Shown here piece by piece: positions 62,505-64,000 of a stretch of 64,000 nt of DNA. The stretch is from Temnopleurus reevesii. Its lineage: Eukaryota > Echinodermata > Echinoidea > Temnopleuroida > Temnopleuridae. The stretch spans positions 80,510 to 144,509 of the forward strand of contig BQKZ01000500.1 in NCBI GenBank assembly GCA_036244855.1, given 5' to 3'. Position 1 is the first letter of the stretch. Each line of letters starts with the position of its first letter. The translations under genes were made by a program, and so were the position numbers. The notes below the pieces were generated by a model. It saw only the letters and a list, made by a program, of their open reading frames with translations. It was not told where the DNA came from and ran no database searches.

Positions 62505-64000
62505 TCCATTTAGTTTGTTAATGTTTGGGTTAGATATGGCCAGGTTACTGAAAATAACGACACATAAACTATATATGATATTTTTGTAACGAATACTGGT
62601 TGGGCAATTGTGTGGCAAGCCCAACCTTTAAAGAATGTATGAGTTTATGTTAAATACAAACAGATAGGGTCTATAGTCTATCGTTCTCTACTACATAAAA
62701 CACTTAAAAGTATCACCCATGCTGAATCGAATTGAATTTTGGTGTTCTTTTCGCTTCCAAGAATTCTCGGTAAATAAGAACAACTTTATTCAGAAACTAA
62801 TGTTGTTTCTGAAGTGGACATGATTTAGTCCAAATCATATCAAAGTAAGTCACTCTTTCTTCAATGTAAAGTTTGTAAAGCTTTTCAAATATCTTTCTCG
62901 CTCATGTTGTAAACTCAACACATAATTTAGTATTGCTTGAACATAACAGCACAAGGTTGCCAGAATGTTGAGGAACATATCATCCCTGGAACCCCTCTTT
63001 TCATAGTAATGTTAAGCACTCTAGCAACATGATTCCTTAGGTGAAACTTAATAATTGTAATCTGTATAGTTCGACTTTTCTTTTTTCTTGTAGAAAACTG
63101 AAATGGGCGGAGTGGGGTTCTTTTATTCAATATATACAAGTCTGTTATGTTTTTATGTTGTGATTTTTTTCTGGAGATTACTTTCAATGGCCTCTAGATT
63201 TCACAAAGAATGACTAATATATATTCTATGTATTAAAGGCCAAGCTCTCGGGGACAAACATTGGATTAAACTCACTTAAATCATCTAATTATATTTTCTC
63301 ATTTCTCGAAAAGCAACGAGCTCCTTTATAGCCAGGAGCTAATAAAGGTAACATATTGGACGAATGTTGGAATAGTGAAGGGTTTGCATTCTTCGTTAAA
63401 ACGAAACGTCGTGAGAAGGGTACAAGAATAGTAGGGTTTCAAAGCATACGTAGACAAACGTCCAGATATAAGAACAAAGCAAAAATAGAGGGGGTATGCC
63501 AATGTGATAATTATAATATACTAAATATGATAATGATTCATATCACTACATGCTTTGTAGATTAAACGACTGGAAACAATCATACCTCAATAATAGTTTA
63601 AAACCCATTCTTGAAGCTCAAAATACAAATTAAGAACAAACGATGTGTATACAAGGAAAACTTTAGATTATAGAAGAATTGTGAAAGAATCAAAATATAG
63701 TACTTGATATTCGACTTAAAAATGTGTACTTTCTAACATCTTATCATTGACAGAATACTTCTGTATGTGTAAGGGCCTAGGTTGAAAGCCCTTTCATGAT
63801 TTCCAACTAAAAAGTGGTGTTGCAATTAATGAGGAGTCCGACCAGAGCAAACGATGATAGGGGAATACTATATTAATTGACGAGTGTTGAGTTTTAAACA
63901 CTCTGTGGAAACGATTAGAGAAATACCGGACTTTGGTAATGTGGAATTTGTCAGTATATTTTCAATTTTACATGTTGACGACGAATGTAGATTTTAACCC
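62505..64000. other. AT-rich tail of the window; nothing recognised
   Basis: Presumed intron 4. Frames at 62927-63187 (minus) and 63356-63565 (plus) are short, with no conserved motif. No repeat structure was seen by eye. Confidence 0.4.

Larger units (their letters stand above)
22232..64000 (+). other. NOX5: NOX5-like NADPH oxidase gene, 5' portion (four exons, 3' end outside window)
   Basis: Gene span from the first supported start codon to the window edge. The four exons splice into one frame of 254 residues with canonical GT/AG borders: donors at 22433, 32233, 40925 and 54627; acceptors ending at 32081, 40713 and 54429. NOX5 is a calcium-activated membrane flavocytochrome. Its N-terminal EF-hands sense Ca2+ and switch on electron transfer from NADPH through FAD and two haems to oxygen, making superoxide. 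The order seen here (short leader, four EF-hands, 'VMENLTIS' linker, basic stretch, first membrane helix) is that of NOX5. A dual oxidase would carry a large peroxidase-like domain ahead of its EF-hands, and none is found in this window. The missing part should carry five more helices, the four haem histidines and the FAD/NADPH domains. Exon identity is secure; the transcript's 5' end and any alternative first exons are not resolved. Confidence 0.9.
54627..64000 (+). other. NOX5: NOX5 intron 4 (5' 9.4 kb; continues past the window)
   Basis: Opens with GTCAGC. I looked for the next exon (the conserved CLNF-type stretch of transmembrane helix 2) and saw none. The stretch contains a hairpin element at 54722-54897, duplicated segments around the assembly gap at 57165-57246, paired hairpins at 57880-58010, CT-rich DNA at 58410-58600, GA repeats at 61760-61925 and a LINE fragment at 62144-62413. 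58870-61750 is AT-rich with no feature I can name. Confidence 0.75.

Noticed and set aside
54627..64000. Next NOX5 exon inside the window
   Set aside because: I looked for the conserved CLNF-type stretch on the + strand with splice borders and saw none; it probably lies further 3'.
1..64000. CRISPR arrays, bacterial operons, rRNA or tRNA genes
   Set aside because: No evenly spaced repeat-spacer array, no dense same-strand gene runs and no tRNA cloverleaf or rRNA sequence recognised. The only regular array, the 11-bp repeat, has no spacers.

Overview
This is eukaryotic nuclear DNA, AT-rich, with very little coding sequence and many non-autonomous transposons. It contains one gene that I can support: the 5' part of a NADPH oxidase 5 (NOX5) homologue on the + strand. 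Four coding exons lie at 22232-22432, 32082-32232, 40714-40924 and 54430-54626, separated by introns of about 8.5-13.5 kb. The gene runs off the right edge. The splice phases (0, 1, 2, then 1) join to one uninterrupted 254-residue frame: an N-terminal leader, one degenerate and three canonical EF-hands, and the first transmembrane segment of the oxidase core. The other transmembrane helices, the haem-ligand histidines and the FAD/NADPH dehydrogenase part are not in the window.

The source is most likely a marine deuterostome invertebrate, with an echinoderm such as a sea urchin as my first guess. This rests on the animal-type NOX5, the long introns, a tRNA-type SINE ending in a 'GCGCTATATAAAT' tail of the kind I associate with sea urchins, several GGTGTTTCA-ended MITEs, LINE fragments with a C-terminal CCHC knuckle, and frequent simple repeats. 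The species cannot be fixed from the sequence alone.

Layout. 1-21.7 kb: apparently intergenic, or an upstream non-coding part of the same gene. It holds a foldback element with a second element inserted in one arm (95-814), CA microsatellites, a hairpin at 6.2 kb, MITEs at 7.9, 9.1 and 17.0 kb, a 36-base C run, an 11-bp-period repeat at 14.2 kb, an ATA microsatellite and a LINE 3' fragment at 20.6-21.1 kb. 21.7-22.2 kb: probable promoter/5'UTR. 22.4-32.1 kb (intron 1): a MITE, a SINE and a minus-strand retroelement tail. 32.2-40.7 kb (intron 2): MITEs next to both flanking exons and one in the middle, plus an ATT microsatellite. 40.9-54.4 kb (intron 3): a MITE nested in another, tandem duplications, a TG-rich minisatellite and a 450-bp pyrimidine tract. 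54.6-64 kb (start of intron 4): a hairpin element, a duplicated segment beside an 82-N assembly gap, paired hairpins, a GA microsatellite and a LINE fragment between 90-bp direct repeats with a single N at the junction.

I found no rRNA, tRNA, CRISPR array or bacterial-type operon. The strongest items are the NOX5 gene model, the element-in-element insertions where the undamaged partner arm shows the original site, the strict 11-bp repeat, and two places where the assembly itself looks doubtful.
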